Assembly: GCA_031291415.1 (NCBI GenBank) | Contig: JARLJB010000330.1 | Location: 1-36,808, forward strand | Direction: 5' to 3' | Length of the DNA: 36,808 bases | Source of the DNA: Telmatospirillum sp. | GTDB lineage: Bacteria > Pseudomonadota > Alphaproteobacteria > Rhodospirillales > Magnetospirillaceae | In this document: positions 24,351 to 32,279 of the stretch, one piece after another | How positions within the stretch are numbered: the first letter of the stretch is position 1 | Layout of the letters: each line of letters begins with the position of its first letter | Notes under the pieces: model-generated | Seen by the model: only the letters and a program-made list of their open reading frames with translations | Told to the model about the DNA's origin: nothing | Database searches by the model: none | Translations under genes and position numbers: made by a program

Positions 24351-24691
24351 CTCTCACTCCTGCCTTTCCCGGCCATTGCACCATCGCATCCGACCCAAAC
24401 GTCGGCCATCGCCACGGAGCACACCGCGCCATTTCTTTATACGCTGTGTCCAGGCGACCGCAATATCCGCCGGTTGAAAAATCGTACAATTCATGCAAAA
24501 CGATCAAAACGACCTATTATTTGTGCGATTTCACCTGCCATATAGATTGTTTTGAAGCGAAAACAGTCATAATATCCATATTTAGAGATTGAACTGAATA
24601 CCGCCCGCTCAGCGGCCAGAGAGAGGTGGGCAGTTCGTTCCCGTTCTTTCCATCCGGCCGCGCTGCGTCGACGACGCCAGGAGGAGGTTCA
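24351..24691. other. Divergent control region between ulaR and ulaA
   Basis: These 341 bases separate the two divergent genes. The middle (about 24470-24600) is strongly A/T-rich and holds the operator and promoter listed separately. I see no gene in it. The ulaA leader would be about 110 bases. Confidence 0.6.
24496..24575 (+). promoter_or_regulatory. Candidate UlaR operator and ulaA promoter
   Basis: CAAAACGATCAAAACG (24496-24511) contains a direct repeat CAAAACGA with a 9-base period and matches the sites before ulaC and ulaG. Downstream, TTGTTT (24547-24552) and TAATAT (24570-24575) are 17 bases apart on the plus strand and could drive ulaA. The operator lies between the ulaR start and this promoter, so it could control both directions. 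Confidence 0.5.
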
Positions 24692-26146
24692 ATGGATCCG
24701 ACCATGTTCAATGGGCTGATGGGGATCTGGAAAGGATTTTTCGACAATGTGATGGCCGAACCGGCCATCTTTATCGGCTGCATCTCGCTTGTCGGCTACA
24801 TCCTCCTGCGCAGACCGGCCCACGAGTGTTTCGCCGGCTTCATCAAGACCACTGTCGGATTCTACATTCTGCTTGTCGGATCGGGAGGGTTGGTCAACAA
24901 CTTCCGGCCGATTCTTGCCGGGCTGGCCGAGCGCTTTCATATGAAGGCCGCGGTGATCGATCCCTATTTTGGCTGGAACGCCGTGACCGGCGCTTTTGCC
25001 AAGGCCGGCTGGACCACGTCGCTGATCATGATGGCGCTGTTGATCGCCTTTCTGTGGAACATCCTGCTGGTCGCCTTCCGGCCCTACACCAAGATCAGGA
25101 CGCTTTTCCTCACCGGGCATGTGATGATTCAGCAGGCCAACACCAGCCTATGGATGATCTTCATTGCCATTCCGGCGCTGCAGAACAATGTCTGGGGCAT
25201 CGTCGCCTGCGGCATCATGTTGGGAACCTATTGGGCGGTGTTCTCCAATCTGACGCTGGAGCCGACCCAGGAACTGACCGAGGGCGCCGGCTTTGCCGTC
25301 GGGCATCAGCAGATGGCGGCCATCTGGCTGACGGCCAAGCTCGCCCCGAAGATCGGCGATCGCAAGACATCCGTCGAACATCTGAACCTGCCCGGCTTTC
25401 TCAAGGTCTTCAACGACAACGTCGTCGCCGCCAGCACGCTCATGCTTATCTTTTTCGGCACGATTCTTTACATTCTCGGGCCGGAATATCTGGCTGCGAG
25501 AAAGTTCTACAATCCGGCCAGTGGCGAGTGGTTTTTCAAATACGTCTTCAAAACGACCATTCATTTCGCGGTTTATCTGTTCATCCTGCAATCCGGCGTC
25601 CGCATGTTCGTCGCCGAATTGACCAATTCTTTCCAAGGCATTTCCGAACGGCTGCTCAAAGGGTCGCTGCCGGCGATCGACTGTGCCGCCACCTACGGTT
25701 TCGATAAGGCCGGCGGCAACTCGGTATTGTTCGGTTTCGTTTGCGGCGCTATCGGCCAGTTTGTCGCCATCATGGGGCTGATCGTGTTTCAATCGCCGAT
25801 TATGATCATCACCGGATTCGTGCCGGTGTTCTTCGACAATGCGACGCTCGGCGTCTTTGCCAACCGCTTCGGAGGTCTGCGCGCCCTGGTGATCATTTGT
25901 TGCAGTTGCGGCGTGCTGCAGGTCCTGGGCGGCGCACTGGCGGCCGGGTTGACCGGTCTCTACGAGTTCGGCGGCTACCACGGCAATATCGATTGGGATA
26001 CACTGTGGACCTTCAATGCCTGGATGTTCCAGGTGTTCGGGTTGCCGTCAATCGTCGTCCTGACGCTGCTCATGCTGGCCATTCCCCAGATTCAATACCG
26101 GCGCAACCGGGCGACCTACTTCACCCATGGCGCCGCCTCGGAGTGA
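24692..26146 (+). CDS. ulaA: Ascorbate-specific PTS enzyme IIC, UlaA
   Basis: The product has 484 residues (E. coli UlaA 465), an integral membrane permease of the SgaT/UlaA family with about 11 hydrophobic segments. It carries L-ascorbate across the inner membrane as it is phosphorylated at C6 by UlaB. GYILLRRPAHECFAGFIKTTVGFYILLVGSGGL near the N-terminus, then GHVMIQQANTSLWM, EGAGFAVGHQQMAAIW and the late TGFVPVFFDNATLGVFANRFGG are the family's conserved stretches. ATG 24692 has AGGAGGAGG in front; the frame reading in from 24626 is noncoding leader. It forms an operon with ulaB (97 bases downstream) and the HAD phosphatase. Confidence 0.96.
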   Translation: MDPTMFNGLMGIWKGFFDNVMAEPAIFIGCISLVGYILLRRPAHECFAGFIKTTVGFYILLVGSGGLVNNFRPILAGLAERFHMKAAVIDPYFGWNAVTGAFAKAGWTTSLIMMALLIAFLWNILLVAFRPYTKIRTLFLTGHVMIQQANTSLWMIFIAIPALQNNVWGIVACGIMLGTYWAVFSNLTLEPTQELTEGAGFAVGHQQMAAIWLTAKLAPKIGDRKTSVEHLNLPGFLKVFNDNVVAASTLMLIFFGTILYILGPEYLAARKFYNPASGEWFFKYVFKTTIHFAVYLFILQSGVRMFVAELTNSFQGISERLLKGSLPAIDCAATYGFDKAGGNSVLFGFVCGAIGQFVAIMGLIVFQSPIMIITGFVPVFFDNATLGVFANRFGGLRALVIICCSCGVLQVLGGALAAGLTGLYEFGGYHGNIDWDTLWTFNAWMFQVFGLPSIVVLTLLMLAIPQIQYRRNRATYFTHGAASE

Positions 26147-26243
26147 GCCGGCAAATCCAATCCGATCCCCGAAAGGGAGCGACCCCGGCTCGACCAACGA
26201 AGCGGGGCGCAGTCAAGGGAACGGGGCTACCAGGGAGGAAACA

Positions 26244-26525
26244 ATGTTGAAAGTCATCGCGGCCTGCGGCAACGGCATGGGAACGTCCCAGATCATCAAG
26301 ATGAAGATCGGCAATGTCTTCAAACGACTGAATATCCAAGTTGAAGTCGGCCATATGTCGGTCGGAGAAGCGATCGGACAGGCCGGTAATTACGACGTGG
26401 TCTTCTGTTCCGATTCACTGGCCGGATCCTTCAAGGCCGGAGGCAAGACGAAGATCATCGGCCTCAAGAATCTGCTGTCGGAACAGGAAATCGAAACAAA
26501 ACTCAAGGACGCCGGCCTTGCCTGA
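26244..26525 (+). CDS. ulaB: Ascorbate-specific PTS enzyme IIB, UlaB
   Basis: The product has 93 residues (E. coli UlaB 101). It receives phosphate from UlaC on Cys8 in the loop AACGNGMGTSQIIK and phosphorylates ascorbate bound by UlaA. The rest follows the lactose/cellobiose IIB-like fold, with VEVGHMSVGEAIG and VVFCSDSLAGSF. GGGAGG precedes ATG 26244 by 5 bases; the longer open frame upstream overlaps the ulaA end and lacks coding quality. With UlaA and UlaC all three ascorbate PTS parts are present in the window. Confidence 0.95.
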   Translation: MLKVIAACGNGMGTSQIIKMKIGNVFKRLNIQVEVGHMSVGEAIGQAGNYDVVFCSDSLAGSFKAGGKTKIIGLKNLLSEQEIETKLKDAGLA

Positions 26526-26574
26526 CATCTCGCCGGTTATCCCTTATAGTCCAGTCTCCAATCGATTTTCTCTA

Positions 26575-26611
26575 CGAGCGCCGCCATGGGAGATCGCTCC
26601 GGCGGCGCTCG
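26575..26611 (+). other. 11-bp perfect hairpin between ulaB and the HAD phosphatase gene
   Basis: CGAGCGCCGCC (26575-26585) pairs with GGCGGCGCTCG (26601-26611) around a 15-base loop. It lies 50 bases past the ulaB stop and 30 bases before the next start. No U-run follows, so partial termination or message stabilisation is more likely than a full stop. Confidence 0.55.
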
Positions 26612-26640
26612 CTTGAAGCTCCTTGCCCCGGAAGGTTTCC

Positions 26641-27459
26641 ATGGGATTTCGCATCATTGCCCTTGATCTCGACGGTACCACGCTCGATTCCCACGGCGCC
26701 ATCCGCCCCAGCACCAAGGCGGCAGTCTCGGCCGCTCTCGCCCGCGGCCTCGAGGTCGTCCTGGTCACCGGCCGACATCACGTCGCGACAAGGCCCTACC
26801 ATGTCGAGCTTGGCCTGACGTCGGAGACGATCTGCTGCAACGGCACCTATGTATACGACTTCGCCGCCTCGAAGGTCATCGTCGGCAACGCAATGAGCCG
26901 GGAACAGGCGCGGCGGATGCTGGCGATCTGCCGCCGCCATAACGTCCACTGCTTCCTTTATCTGACCGACGCGATGACCTTCGAAGTGCCCAACGCCCGT
27001 GTCGAGCGGCTCTGTGCCTGGGCCAACAGCTTTCCGCCGGACACCCGTCCCGACATCCGGCAGGTCGACAGTTTCGATCGCGAGATCGACCGGGCCAGTG
27101 GATTTTGGAAGTTTGTCGTTTCCCATGATGATGCCGATGTCCTGGCAGCCTGGCAGGCCGAAGCGAACGAAAGCGGCGAATTCAGTCTCGAATTCTCATG
27201 GACCAATCTCGTCGACGCCGTTCTTGCCGGCAATACCAAAGGCCAAAGACTGCTCGACTGGGCCGCAGCCCGCGGCGTCGCCGCCGATGAAATCATCGCC
27301 TTCGGCGACAACCACAATGATCTCAGCATGATCGGCTCGGTCGGTCTCGGCGTCGCCATGGGCAACGCCGAAGAGGCGCTCAAAGCCGCCGCCGGATGGG
27401 TGACCGGTGACAACGATTCCGACGGTATCGCCGAAACGATCGAGCGATTTGCGCTTTAG
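26641..27459 (+). CDS. Cof-type HAD-IIB sugar-phosphate phosphatase
   Basis: The product has 272 residues. HAD motif I is DLDGTT at residues 9-14 (nucleophile Asp9, acid Asp11), motif II is VTGRH, and the late motif IV is FGDNHNDLSMIG followed by GVAMGNAEEALKAAA, the pattern of the YidA/YbiV/Cof group. These Mg2+ enzymes remove phosphate from diverse sugar phosphates. GGAAGG lies 5 bases before ATG 26641. Its position behind ulaAB suggests relief of sugar-phosphate stress or dephosphorylation of a ula intermediate, but this is inference. E. coli's ula regulon has no such gene. Confidence 0.87.
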   Translation: MGFRIIALDLDGTTLDSHGAIRPSTKAAVSAALARGLEVVLVTGRHHVATRPYHVELGLTSETICCNGTYVYDFAASKVIVGNAMSREQARRMLAICRRHNVHCFLYLTDAMTFEVPNARVERLCAWANSFPPDTRPDIRQVDSFDREIDRASGFWKFVVSHDDADVLAAWQAEANESGEFSLEFSWTNLVDAVLAGNTKGQRLLDWAAARGVAADEIIAFGDNHNDLSMIGSVGLGVAMGNAEEALKAAAGWVTGDNDSDGIAETIERFAL

Positions 27460-27609
27460 TGTTCTGACACAGACGCATGCATCATTGATTCCCCCACCCC
27501 AACCCTCCCCACAAGGGGGAGGGAGCCTGGAATTTTACTCCCCTCCCCTCGATGGGGAGGGGTTGGGGGCGGGGTGGAATCCCGGAATTTTCTGATTGTG
27601 TCAGAACAC
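27459..27609. repeat. 151-base element with 13-bp perfect terminal inverted repeats
   Basis: GTGTTCTGACACA (27459-27471) is exactly mirrored by TGTGTCAGAACAC (27597-27609). Inside, a C-rich stretch (about 27489-27510) faces a G-rich one (about 27553-27582), with GATTCC at 27487 facing GGAATC at 27576, so the whole can fold into one long imperfect hairpin. It begins at the last base of the HAD phosphatase stop codon. It could be a MITE-like insertion or a large 3'-end structure; no target duplication is clear. Confidence 0.55.
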
Positions 27610-27665
27610 CAGGCTCAATGCGATGCCTCCGGTTTCGGCGGATTTAAGCGCCGCCCGGGCGCGTC

Positions 27666-27705
27666 GCATCTTACGATCAGGTGGTTCGACTTGATCGTAA
27701 GATGC
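27666..27705. repeat. 14-bp perfect palindromic element
   Basis: GCATCTTACGATCA (27666-27679) and TGATCGTAAGATGC (27692-27705) are perfect inverted arms around 12 bases containing GTTCGAC. Palindromes of this general look (arm, GGTTCGA-like loop, arm) are common between rhizobial genes, so it is probably a dispersed element. The arms also contain the ACGATCA core of the candidate UlaR motif. Confidence 0.5.
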
Positions 27706-27822
27706 TCTGATTCCCCACTTCGATAAGCGACGTGACCGGCCAGACGTAGAACCATCCGGGATATCCTGGCCAGGCGGCTCTGCACCCCACGGAAAATTGT
27801 TCGTATTGACGGTTATCTAAGG

Positions 27823-27919
27823 TTTTTTGATCGACTTATCGGCAAAAATAGATCATAACGATCATAATTCTCTCACTTTGTCAGATTTATGTTTTATTTT
27901 TGAATATTACGATCAAAAT
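27823..27919 (+). promoter_or_regulatory. Cluster of three candidate UlaR sites and promoter before ulaG
   Basis: The motif occurs as CGATCAAAAAA on the minus strand (27823-27833), as CATAACGATCATAA (27854-27867, a 9-base direct repeat) and as TTACGATCAAAAT (27907-27919). TTGTCA (27878-27883) and GAATAT (27902-27907) are 18 bases apart and may be the promoter, placing the last site at the transcription start and the others upstream. The region is A/T-rich and uninterrupted by coding. Confidence 0.5.
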
Positions 27920-27985
27920 AGTCACTTGATCATCCTCCAAGCCATGTCCTGGCCGATGGATGAATTGCCGAGAAGGATCGATGAC

Positions 27986-29050
27986 ATGAGCCAACTGGAT
28001 GAGATCACACGAGAATCCTGGATCCTCGGGACTTTTCCGCAGTGGGGCACCTGGCTGAACGAGGAAATCGAGGCGGAGGTCGTGAAACCCGGGACCTTCG
28101 CCATGTGGTGGCTCGCCTGCACCGGCGTCTGGATCAAGACCGAGGGCGACGGCAACCTTTGCATCGACCTGTGGTGTGGTACCGGCAAACGGTCGCATGG
28201 CAACGGGCTGATGGCGAAAAACCATCAAATGGCCAGGATGAGCGGCTGTAAGAAACTGCAACCGAATCTGCGCCTCTCACCCTTCGTGATCGATCCCTTC
28301 GCCATCCGCAAGGTCGACGCCATTGTGTCGACTCACACCCACAACGATCATATCGACAAGAATGTCGCGGCGGCGGTGATCAGGAACTGTCCGTCATCGG
28401 TGCCGTTCATCGGTCCGAAAAGCTGCACCGACCTGTGGCAGAGCTGGGGCGTCCCGGCCGAACGCTGCGTCACCATGCGACCGGGGTCCTCGGTGCGGGT
28501 CAAGGACATCGAAATCCTGGCGCTCGAATCTTTCGACCGCACGATGGCCATCACCTTGCCGGCCGATCAGACCGCCGCCGGCAAACTGCCCGCCAACATG
28601 GATGACGTCGCCGTCAACTATCTGGTCAAGACGCCGGGCGGAAACATCTATCACAGCGGCGATTCGCACTATTCGAACTTCTACGCCAAGCACGGCAACG
28701 AACATCGCATCGACGTGGCGCTTGGATCGTTCGGAGAAAATCCGCGCGGTATTTCCGACAAGATGACCGCCTGCGATATTCTGCGCATGGCCGAAGCTTT
28801 GCGGACCCGCGTCATCATTCCATTCCACCACGACATCTGGTCGAACTTCCAGGCGGACACCGCCGAAATCACCGTGCTATGGGAAATGCGGCGCCGGCGG
28901 CTGCGCTCGACCTTCACGCCGTTCATCTGGCAGGTCGGCGGCAAGTTCACCTATCCCGACGACAAGGACGTCGTGCAATACAACTATCCGCGCGGTTTCG
29001 ACGACGCATTCACCGGTGAACCCGACCTGCCTTTTCCATCCTTCCTTTGA
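27986..29050 (+). CDS. ulaG: L-ascorbate-6-phosphate lactonase UlaG
   Basis: The product has 354 residues, exactly the length of E. coli UlaG, and the two agree almost throughout. [23 protein letters not shown] opens the protein, the metallo-beta-lactamase metal motif is THTHNDHID (His117, His119, Asp121, His122), and [13 protein letters not shown] and [12 protein letters not shown] follow. It hydrolyses L-ascorbate 6-phosphate to 3-keto-L-gulonate 6-phosphate, the substrate of UlaD, using a divalent metal. ATG 27986 has AAGGA eight bases ahead; the open frame from 27827 is promoter DNA. It is transcribed alone, behind its own cluster of candidate operators. Confidence 0.97.
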   Translation: MSQLDEITRESWILGTFPQWGTWLNEEIEAEVVKPGTFAMWWLACTGVWIKTEGDGNLCIDLWCGTGKRSHGNGLMAKNHQMARMSGCKKLQPNLRLSPFVIDPFAIRKVDAIVSTHTHNDHIDKNVAAAVIRNCPSSVPFIGPKSCTDLWQSWGVPAERCVTMRPGSSVRVKDIEILALESFDRTMAITLPADQTAAGKLPANMDDVAVNYLVKTPGGNIYHSGDSHYSNFYAKHGNEHRIDVALGSFGENPRGISDKMTACDILRMAEALRTRVIIPFHHDIWSNFQADTAEITVLWEMRRRRLRSTFTPFIWQVGGKFTYPDDKDVVQYNYPRGFDDAFTGEPDLPFPSFL

Positions 29051-29068
29051 CGCCCCAGCCGTAAATTA

Positions 29069-29104
29069 TCCACAGCCGCTCGCCCAACAGCGATTGGCTG
29101 TGGA
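29069..29104. terminator. Hairpin between ulaG and dapF
   Basis: TCCACAGCC (29069-29077) and GGCTGTGGA (29096-29104) form perfect outer arms with a further GCT/AGC inside. It begins 18 bases after the ulaG stop and probably marks the 3' end of its transcript, though no T-run follows. The left arm includes TTATCCACA, a DnaA-box sequence, but there is only one. Confidence 0.45.
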
Positions 29105-29136
29105 CTCTCCCTGTCGGCACGCCATATAAGGCGGAC

Positions 29137-29985
29137 ATGACTATGATTTCGCCGCAGGGCCGCCCCTTTTTGAAAATGCACGGGCTGGGCAACGACTTTG
29201 TCGTGCTCGACGCCCGCACCCGCCCGCTTGCCCTGTCGGGCGACGCCATCCGCGCTGTCGCCGACCGGCGTACCGGCGTCGGTTTCGACCAGATGATCGT
29301 CATCGAACCGGCCCGCAGCAAACTGGCCGACATCTTCATGACCATCTGGAATTCCGATGGATCGGAAGTTGCGGCTTGCGGGAACGCCACGCGATGCGTC
29401 GCCTGGACGCTGATGCGGGCCAGCGGTCACGACCACGCCATCATCGAAACCAAGGCGGGCCTTCTCGATGCCCACGCCGCCGCCGGCGGCCTGATCAGCG
29501 TCGACATGGGACCGGCGCGCCTGGATTGGCGCGACATGCCACTCAGCCAGGCGATCGACACCAATCATCTGCCGCTGTCCCTCGAGACGCTCGCCGATCC
29601 GGTCGGCGTCAACATGGGCAACCCGCATGCCGTCTTTTTCGTCGACAACGCCGAGGCGGTCGATCTGGCCCGTCTCGGGCCAATTCTCGAACATGACCCG
29701 CTGTTTCCCGAACGCTGCAACATCGAGGTGGTCGAGAAGCTTGGGCCCGAGCGGTTGCGCATGCGCGTCTGGGAACGCGGCGCCGGCATTACGCGGGCCT
29801 GTGGCACGGGGGCCTGCGCCAGCCTGGTGGCGGCGGCCCGCCGCGGCATAACCGGCCGTCATGCCGACGTGGTGCTTGATGGCGGGACGCTCACCATCGA
29901 ATGGCTGAGGGACGATCATGTGCTGATGACCGGCCCCGTCGCTCTCAGTTATGCCGGTACCCTCGACAACAGCCTGCTGCCATGA
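29137..29985 (+). CDS. dapF: Diaminopimelate epimerase DapF
   Basis: The product has 282 residues. It interconverts LL- and meso-diaminopimelate for lysine and peptidoglycan synthesis. The fold is two pseudo-repeats, each giving a catalytic cysteine: Cys81 in EVAACGNATRC and Cys222 in TRACGTGACA. The N-terminal FLKMHGLGNDFVVLD and GFDQMIVIEP are diagnostic. ATG 29137 follows AAGGCGG; a second ATG six bases on is possible. Its stop overlaps the mtaB start (ATGA, 29982-29985), and the order dapF-mtaB-ftsY is typical of Rhizobiales and their relatives. Confidence 0.97.
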   Translation: MTMISPQGRPFLKMHGLGNDFVVLDARTRPLALSGDAIRAVADRRTGVGFDQMIVIEPARSKLADIFMTIWNSDGSEVAACGNATRCVAWTLMRASGHDHAIIETKAGLLDAHAAAGGLISVDMGPARLDWRDMPLSQAIDTNHLPLSLETLADPVGVNMGNPHAVFFVDNAEAVDLARLGPILEHDPLFPERCNIEVVEKLGPERLRMRVWERGAGITRACGTGACASLVAAARRGITGRHADVVLDGGTLTIEWLRDDHVLMTGPVALSYAGTLDNSLLP

Positions 29986-31292
29986 CGGCCGTTCCCGAAG
30001 TCCTGCGTCCGACCACGGACGCCGCCGATGGCGCCGGTCCCGACGTCATGACCTTCGGATGCCGACTGAATTCCTATGAATCGGAAGTCATGCGCCAACA
30101 TGCCGAAGCGGCCGGCTGGCAAAACACCGTCATCGTCAACACCTGCGCGGTGACCAAGGAGGCCGAGCGCCAGGCCCGCCAGGCCATCCGCAAGCTGCGC
30201 CGTGAACGGCCGAACGCCAGAATCGTGGTGACCGGCTGCGCCGCCCAGATCGACCCGCAGAAATTCAGCGCCATGGCCGAAGTCGACCAGGTCATCGGCA
30301 ATACCGAGAAGATGCAGGCCGAAAGCTATCTGACCCCCAGCCCCGAACGCATTGTCGTCACCGACATCATGGCCGTGCGTGAGACGGCAGAGCATCTGAT
30401 CTCGGGCTTCGAGGACCGGGCCCGCGCCTTCGTCGAGATCCAGCAAGGCTGCGATCACCGCTGTACCTTCTGTATCATCCCCTTCGGCCGCGGCCCCAAC
30501 CGCAGCGTACCGATGGGCCGCATCACCGACCAGATCCGTCTGCTGGCCGCCGCCGGCTTCGCCGAAGTCGTGCTGACCGGTGTCGACATTACCGCCTATG
30601 GCGCCGACCTGCCGGGACGGCCGCGACTGGGCCAGATGATCCGGCGCCTGCTGGCCCAGGTGCCGGAACTTCCCCGGCTGCGCCTGTCATCGCTCGATCC
30701 CGTCGAAGTCGATGACGATCTGTTGCGGCTGGTCGCCGACGAGCCTCGGCTGATGCCGCATTTCCATCTGTCGATTCAGGCCGGCGACGATCTGATCCTG
30801 AAACGGATGAAGCGCCGCCACCTGCGCGGCGATGTCATCGATCTGGCCGGACGATTGCGCGCCCGGCGGCCCGACCTGGCGCTGGGCGCCGACATCATCG
30901 TCGGCTTTCCGACCGAGAGCGAGGCGATGTTCGAGCAGTCGCTGGCCTTGGTCGAGGAAATCGGCCTTACCCATCTCCACGTTTTTCCCTTTTCGGCACG
31001 CCCAGGGACACCGGCGGCCCGCATGCCCCCGGTGGCCGGCGATGTCATCAAGGAACGCGCCGCCCGTCTGCGCGCCAAAGGCGATGCGGCGATGACAGCC
31101 TTCCTGGCCAGTCGGATCGGCTGTGAGGCGGCCGTCCTCATGGAAAAGAACGGATTCGGTCATTGCGAGCACTATTTGCCGGTCCATCTCGATGGCGATT
31201 GGACGGCCGGCAGCATCGTCCGGACGCGTATCACCGCCGTCGCCGATGGGCGGCTGACCGCCGTCCCGCTGACCGGTCTCTCCGGGTCATGA
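29982..31292 (+). CDS. mtaB: tRNA N6-threonylcarbamoyladenosine(37)-C2 methylthiotransferase MtaB
   Basis: The product has 436 residues and is a radical-SAM methylthiotransferase that adds a methylthio group to t6A37 of tRNAs reading ANN codons. The N-terminal UPF0004 domain has its three cluster cysteines at Cys27 (FGCRLN), Cys55 (NTCAVT) and Cys86 (TGCAAQ). The radical SAM cluster is Cys157, Cys161, Cys164 in QQGCDHRCTFCIIPFGRG. VVLTGVDITAYG and the late HVFPFSARPGTPA are typical of MtaB rather than MiaB. The C-terminal TRAM-like region is short. It overlaps the dapF stop by 4 bases. Confidence 0.95.
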   Translation: MTAVPEVLRPTTDAADGAGPDVMTFGCRLNSYESEVMRQHAEAAGWQNTVIVNTCAVTKEAERQARQAIRKLRRERPNARIVVTGCAAQIDPQKFSAMAEVDQVIGNTEKMQAESYLTPSPERIVVTDIMAVRETAEHLISGFEDRARAFVEIQQGCDHRCTFCIIPFGRGPNRSVPMGRITDQIRLLAAAGFAEVVLTGVDITAYGADLPGRPRLGQMIRRLLAQVPELPRLRLSSLDPVEVDDDLLRLVADEPRLMPHFHLSIQAGDDLILKRMKRRHLRGDVIDLAGRLRARRPDLALGADIIVGFPTESEAMFEQSLALVEEIGLTHLHVFPFSARPGTPAARMPPVAGDVIKERAARLRAKGDAAMTAFLASRIGCEAAVLMEKNGFGHCEHYLPVHLDGDWTAGSIVRTRITAVADGRLTAVPLTGLSGS

Positions 31293-31319
31293 CGTTTTTT
31301 TTCAGGGCAAGGCGATAGC

Positions 31320-32258
31320 ATGAGCGAACAGACCTCGACCAAAACCGGCTGGCTTGGCCGCATCCGTCACGGCCTGAGCCGCTCGTCGACACGCCTGACG
31401 CAGGGCATCGCCGATCTTTTCACCAAGCGGCGTCTCGATGATGCCGCCGTGGAAGAGCTGGAGGAACTGCTGATCAGCGGCGACCTCGGGGTGACGACCG
31501 CCGCCCAGGTAACGGCACAACTGGCCAAGGCCCGCTTCAACCAGGAAATCAGTTCCGAGGAGGTCCGGGAAGCGCTTGCCCTGTCGATCGCCGAAATCCT
31601 GGAACCCGTCGCCCGGCCGCTCGCCCCCAATCCCGCCAACAAGCCGCATGTGGTCCTGATGGTCGGCGTCAACGGCAGCGGCAAGACGACCACCGTCGGC
31701 AAGCTTGCCAAGTTCTACCGCGACCAGGGTCTTTCGGTGACGCTGGTCGCCGCCGACACCTTCCGCGCCGCCGCGGTCGAGCAGTTGAAGGTATGGGGCG
31801 AACGGACCGGCTGTCCGGTGGTCTCGCGCGAACAAGGCGCCGATGCTGCCGGACTGGCCTTTGACGCCTTGCGGGACTCGCGGGCGCGGCGGGACGATCT
31901 GCTGCTGATCGACACCGCCGGTCGGCTGCAGAACAAGACCGATCTGATGGCTGAGTTGCAGAAGATCGTCCGCGTCCTCAGAAAGTACGATCCGGCGGCT
32001 CCGCATGACGTCCTGCTGGTCCTTGATGCGACCGTCGGACAAAACGCCCACAGCCAGGTGGAAATCTTCAAGGACATTACCGACGTCACCGGCCTGGTGG
32101 TCACCAAGCTGGACGGAACGGCGCGCGGCGGCGTCCTGGTCGCCCTGGCGGAAAAATTCAAGCTGCCGGTCCATGCGATCGGCGTCGGCGAAGGCGTCGA
32201 CGATTTGCGGCCCTTCGAAGCGAAGGCCTTCGCCCGCAGCCTGCTGGGACTTGAGTAA
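31320..32258 (+). CDS. ftsY: Signal recognition particle receptor FtsY
   Basis: The product has 312 residues, the compact alphaproteobacterial form without the long acidic A domain of E. coli. The N domain is residues about 10-100 (a membrane-contacting helix WLGRIRHGLSRSSTRLTQGI and a four-helix bundle). The G domain follows, with G1 GVNGSGKTTT (116-125), DTFRAAAVEQL, DTAGR, TKLDGTARGG and the GVGEGVDDLRPF closing loop. It is a membrane-associated GTPase that docks ribosome-SRP complexes at the translocon. AAGG lies about 7 bases before ATG 31320. It belongs to the dapF-mtaB-ftsY unit. Confidence 0.97.
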   Translation: MSEQTSTKTGWLGRIRHGLSRSSTRLTQGIADLFTKRRLDDAAVEELEELLISGDLGVTTAAQVTAQLAKARFNQEISSEEVREALALSIAEILEPVARPLAPNPANKPHVVLMVGVNGSGKTTTVGKLAKFYRDQGLSVTLVAADTFRAAAVEQLKVWGERTGCPVVSREQGADAAGLAFDALRDSRARRDDLLLIDTAGRLQNKTDLMAELQKIVRVLRKYDPAAPHDVLLVLDATVGQNAHSQVEIFKDITDVTGLVVTKLDGTARGGVLVALAEKFKLPVHAIGVGEGVDDLRPFEAKAFARSLLGLE

Positions 32259-32279
32259 GCCAAGAGAGACGGGCCGGCG

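Noticed and set aside
29066-29074. TTATCCACA, a consensus DnaA box, between ulaG and dapF
   Set aside because: Only one box, inside a hairpin arm, with no A/T-rich unwinding region or origin-type neighbours, so not a replication origin.
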